Shown here: piece by piece, positions 15,411 through 18,099 of the stretch
Layout: each line of letters starts with the position of its first letter
How positions within the stretch are numbered: the stretch's first letter is position 1
The notes under the pieces: model-generated
The model's database searches: none
Told to the model about the DNA's origin: nothing
What the model saw: the letters and a program-made list of their open reading frames with translations, nothing else
Assembly (NCBI GenBank): GCA_001566295.1
Contig: KQ964304.1
Span: forward strand, 8,846-26,944
Direction: 5' to 3'
Length of the DNA stretch: 18,099 bases
DNA from: Microdochium bolleyi
Taxonomy: Eukaryota; Ascomycota; Sordariomycetes; Xylariales; Microdochiaceae
Made by a program: the position numbers and the translations under genes

Positions 15411-17009
15411 ATGGTCGATTATGATACTTTGAAGAAGGACGAGCTGCAAAAGTTGCTGCGGGATCGGGGGATGAACGCAAAGGGGTCTAAGGATGACTTA
15501 GTCATGCGTCTCAGGGGGGCCGATGAAGCTGGTCCATCAGAAGAAGAAAGCAGCGGGGGAGGTGACACAGAAGAGGGCAGTGACCAGGCCGCGAGCGAGA
15601 GCAACAATAACCCAGCAGTTATCAAAGAGGAAGAGCCCGATGCAGGAGAGGGTTTAAAGGATAAAGAGGCGGCGGAGACCAAGGTCAAGGAGGCAGAGGC
15701 TAAGGCCAAAGAGGAGAAGGAGAAGGAGAAGGCCAAGGCTAAGGCAGAAGAGGAGAATGCTAAGGCTAAGGCTAAGGCCGAGGCCGAGAAGGTCAAGGAG
15801 GCGGCAGAGGCCAAGGCCAAGGCGGTGGCAGAGGCAGAGGCAGACATCCGTCACGCGCAGGCTATGGCTCAGGCCAAGGCCAACAAAGAGTCAGAGGCCA
15901 AGGCTCAGAAGGATCACCAAGATAAGATCAATACCCTTTTTTCCAAGCCTTCTCCGGAGTCCACGGCCAAAAATGATGCAGAGAATAAGTCCACGGCTAA
16001 GGGGGCAGAGACCGAGACCGAAAAGGAGGCAGAAGCCGAGGCCAGCGATGCACAGGCTAAGGCCAAGGCTATAGAGAAGGAGGGAAAGGCCAGAGCTAAG
16101 GCAGTGGCTGAATTACAGGCTGCGGCAGAGGCCGAAGCTCAAGGAAGGACAATCGCTCAGCAACCGACTGAGGAGAGACGAAGAAAGGTCCCGAAGAAAC
16201 CGGAGACGGACGCCTCGGCTACTACGGGTACCAGTAAGGCCGAACAAGAGCAAACGCCTCCGGCTCAGCACAATCCTGACCAACCTCTGCAAAGTACTGA
16301 AGGTGGAACCAACGATCCCCCCAGCCTCTTAAACAACTTAACATGGAAAGAGCTTAAAAACGCACCGCCTCCCCCTCCACCTCCGATGGGAACTGCAGAC
16401 AAGAGCGATATCGTACTGTTAGAGGATCCAGATCGACCGGGAGTTAAAAACGTCAAGGGCTCGATCTACTGTGTCACGAGTTTCCGCCAGATGCTTTGCG
16501 TGGTCCTACCGTCACTCAGTGAGCGGCCGGAGTTTCAACGTTATGGAAGAGGGGTACTTGTTCCGGGGAGAAGCTACGTCAATGCGAAGACGGCTTTCTT
16601 AGAGAATGGTGGCCGTTATATGCAAGCATCACGTACAGATGTGCTGAACGGGAAAACAATGAATGATATAAGACCTGTCATTGTAGTAACAACGGCGGAG
16701 GAAGATCTCACCTATTTCTGCGTCCGGATTAGGGATCCTGATAGTCGTCAGACCCCGAAACCTTCTCAAAATATCGAGGACGAGTACTATAAGAATACCT
16801 ACTGGTTTTCCAGATCTACTCTGGAAAGATTCCTAGGCAAAGCCGATGTGAGGTGTATTATGAAGATGGGTAGGGAGCGTGGTGGGCAGCTTCCAATTGA
16901 GAAGAAAGAAAAGAAGCCGACAGATACCTCGAGACACGATGATTATCGGGAAACGATCATACGCGAATCAGTGGCGAGGGCTAGTACGGAACTGCGAGAC
17001 CTTGAATAG
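15411..17009 (+). CDS. SAP-domain protein with A/K/E-rich coiled coil and a conserved-looking C-terminal domain (532 aa)
   Basis: I choose the ATG at 15411 (CACCATGG, downstream of a TATA-like box) over the in-frame ATG at 15183, which would add 76 unlikely residues. Residues 5-38 are a SAP motif (DTLKKDELQKLLRDRGM, then GSKDDLVMRL), a helix-turn-helix fold known to bind scaffold-attachment DNA. An acidic linker follows, then two long A/K/E-rich stretches at about 83-172 and 185-251, predicted to be a single-helix or coiled-coil rod. A basic patch ERRRKVPKKPE (255-265) may be a nuclear signal. A seven-proline run (319-325) precedes a globular domain at about 333-489, with SIYCVTSFRQMLCVVLPSLS, RSYVNAKTAFLENGG and a YFCVRIRDPD strand. 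I cannot assign that domain. It is the head-to-head neighbour of the DUF3723 gene. A DNA-tethering adaptor is a reasonable inference. No intron is needed. Confidence 0.75.
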   Translation: MVDYDTLKKDELQKLLRDRGMNAKGSKDDLVMRLRGADEAGPSEEESSGGGDTEEGSDQAASESNNNPAVIKEEEPDAGEGLKDKEAAETKVKEAEAKAKEEKEKEKAKAKAEEENAKAKAKAEAEKVKEAAEAKAKAVAEAEADIRHAQAMAQAKANKESEAKAQKDHQDKINTLFSKPSPESTAKNDAENKSTAKGAETETEKEAEAEASDAQAKAKAIEKEGKARAKAVAELQAAAEAEAQGRTIAQQPTEERRRKVPKKPETDASATTGTSKAEQEQTPPAQHNPDQPLQSTEGGTNDPPSLLNNLTWKELKNAPPPPPPPMGTADKSDIVLLEDPDRPGVKNVKGSIYCVTSFRQMLCVVLPSLSERPEFQRYGRGVLVPGRSYVNAKTAFLENGGRYMQASRTDVLNGKTMNDIRPVIVVTTAEEDLTYFCVRIRDPDSRQTPKPSQNIEDEYYKNTYWFSRSTLERFLGKADVRCIMKMGRERGGQLPIEKKEKKPTDTSRHDDYRETIIRESVARASTELRDLE

Positions 17010-17883
17010 GTTAGGGGTATCGAGGAGTGACCTACGGCCTTGTCTTTAAACCTTTGAAACTTCCATACAACCATCTTCCGTAATCCATCTCGTAGTTTAT
17101 CCTATATCTAGTAATATAAGTATCCATGTTATATTAAGCTATATAAGAGACCATCTTACTGGATCCAAGCTATCTAATTAGGAGGGAGACTATAACTTGA
17201 ATCTTACTAATAGTAACCCCTTAGGAATGTTTTAGAAGATTCGGAGATCTTTATATAACTAACGTAACCTTAGCGATAAATCTACCTATCTTTCTAAATC
17301 GCATAACATCCATCCCTGCATGGCGAGCCACCCTGCGTGCCGAGCCAAAACACAGGTACTTCACCTTTGACATAGACTCGAGTCCGCCCAAACACATGCA
17401 ATTTCTCAAACTTGTTCGGAAGTCATAGCTTGACTGATTTCAAACCATCTGACTACTCTAATTTATCAATTATGATCAGTGTCGGATCTCGAGCCCGTGA
17501 TCCGAACCCACCGATGGCTCCAAGCATTTAGAGACATAGTCAATCACACCCCACCACCATCTCCTCATCGCCTCCCATAGTCATAACTAGACATAAATCG
17601 AGTCTCTGATTCGGATTTCGACCGCGAAAAATGATCACCAGGTCCAAGGCTATTGTAGGACGGTGATATTGACAAAGTCAACAAGTCGATCGGTACCTTT
17701 CTAGTGGAGGGTCTTCCGGTTTAGGCTAGCGTTAAACTTCAGGTTACGTGGGGCATGTACTGCTTGTACTGCCTGTGGCTGGTGCTTGTGGGGCTAATTA
17801 TTACTCAGCGTGAGGAGGAAACGTCATGTACGAACGTCCAGATATCAAATCATTGTCATGAATAAATAGCGATATTGACTACG
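17010..17883. other. AT-rich spacer, no gene seen
   Basis: About 870 bp between the SAP gene stop and the TPR gene stop. Positions 17090-17300 are AT-rich, with many TATA/TAGTA steps, as in decayed fungal DNA. The rest is mixed and has stops in all frames. No repeat ends, tRNA or open frame of note are visible. Confidence 0.5.
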
Positions 17884-18099
17884 TCACCTCATTGCAGCTA
17901 TCTTTTCCCTCAAAGATGCATACTGGCCCTCGCAAGCTAACGTAGTAGGATGAGTTGGCCCTAACACTTTCCTGAACCCATTCAAGGCGTTGACATAAAG
18001 CTCGCCGGCTTCATGGAGTCGATTTTGCTTATGGTAGAGGCTGGCGAGGCAGTTGACGCTCGTGAGTGTGTCTGGATGGTCCTTGCCCAGCGCCTTCTC
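17884..18099 (-). CDS. C-terminal end of a kinesin-light-chain-type TPR protein (partial)
   Basis: The minus strand is open from the window edge to a TGA at 17886-17884, giving 71 residues. They read as TPRs of the kinesin-light-chain type: LGKDHPDTLTSVNCLASLY, a linker RLHEAGELYVNAL, then VLGPTHPTTLACEGQYASL and the end. The LGxxHPxTLxxxxxLAxLY spacing of about 42 residues is diagnostic. In filamentous fungi such arrays usually end NLR-like proteins (NB-ARC or NACHT ATPase plus TPRs) tied to non-self recognition, some with an N-terminal patatin or nucleoside-phosphorylase domain. The rest of the gene lies to the right, so its N-terminal effector domain cannot be seen. The frame is intact to the edge. 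Confidence 0.85.
   Translation of the reverse strand, partial: EKALGKDHPDTLTSVNCLASLYHKQNRLHEAGELYVNALNGFRKVLGPTHPTTLACEGQYASLREKIAAMR

Noticed and set aside
1..18099. CRISPR array, bacterial operon or prophage
   Set aside because: Spliceosomal introns, TATA boxes and fungal protein families point to a eukaryote; the only regular repeats are tandem coding minisatellites and the short array at the left edge, without spacers.

Overview
This window looks like nuclear DNA of a filamentous ascomycete (Pezizomycotina). The genes carry 47-54 bp introns with GTAAGT/GTAAGG/GTGAGT donors, CTAAC/CTGAC branch points and YAG acceptors, and start codons usually have A at -3. The families are those of fungal accessory regions: a DUF3723 protein, a patatin-like protein with an N-terminal RING finger, an A/K/E-rich SAP-domain protein, chromodomain-like proteins and the end of a kinesin-light-chain-type TPR protein. 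DUF3723, patatin-like and NLR/TPR genes are known as common cargo of the giant fungal transposons called Starships. No captain (DUF3435 tyrosine recombinase) and no element edge is visible here, so Starship membership is an inference. Genus cannot be resolved.

Layout. Positions 1-780: a short tandem repeat and one uncertain small ORF. 782-1178: a small two-exon gene (left paralog). 1179-2096: no gene; a GC-rich block at 1711-2000 may be a small inverted-repeat element. 2097-2721 (+) and 3211-4143 (-): two convergent chromodomain-like genes that share a YW...GGRD motif, with stop-interrupted coding-like sequence between them. 4144-4985: no confident gene. 4986-5357 (-) and 5752-6176 (+): two small divergent spliced genes; the second is a paralog of the gene at 782. 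6890-9444 (-): a three-exon gene for a patatin-like protein in which the catalytic serine motif and oxyanion loop are replaced and the central catalytic region is shortened, while the reading frame and splice sites are intact. 9809-15070 (-) and 15411-17009 (+): a divergent pair, a 1753-residue DUF3723 protein with two minisatellite-encoded repeat blocks in its tail, and a 532-residue SAP/coiled-coil protein. 17010-17883: AT-rich spacer. 17884-18099 (-): the last 71 codons of a TPR gene that continues off the window.

How they may work together. Only the DUF3723/SAP pair has an arrangement suggesting a joint role: a shared 340 bp start region and nucleic-acid-binding features on both products (SAP; AT-hook-like motif; a ParB-like pattern in the DUF3723 core). 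The patatin-like and TPR genes belong to families linked to fungal non-self recognition. The best candidates for something undescribed are the patatin pseudoenzyme, the ParB resemblance of DUF3723 with its SAP partner, and the family of small two-exon genes.
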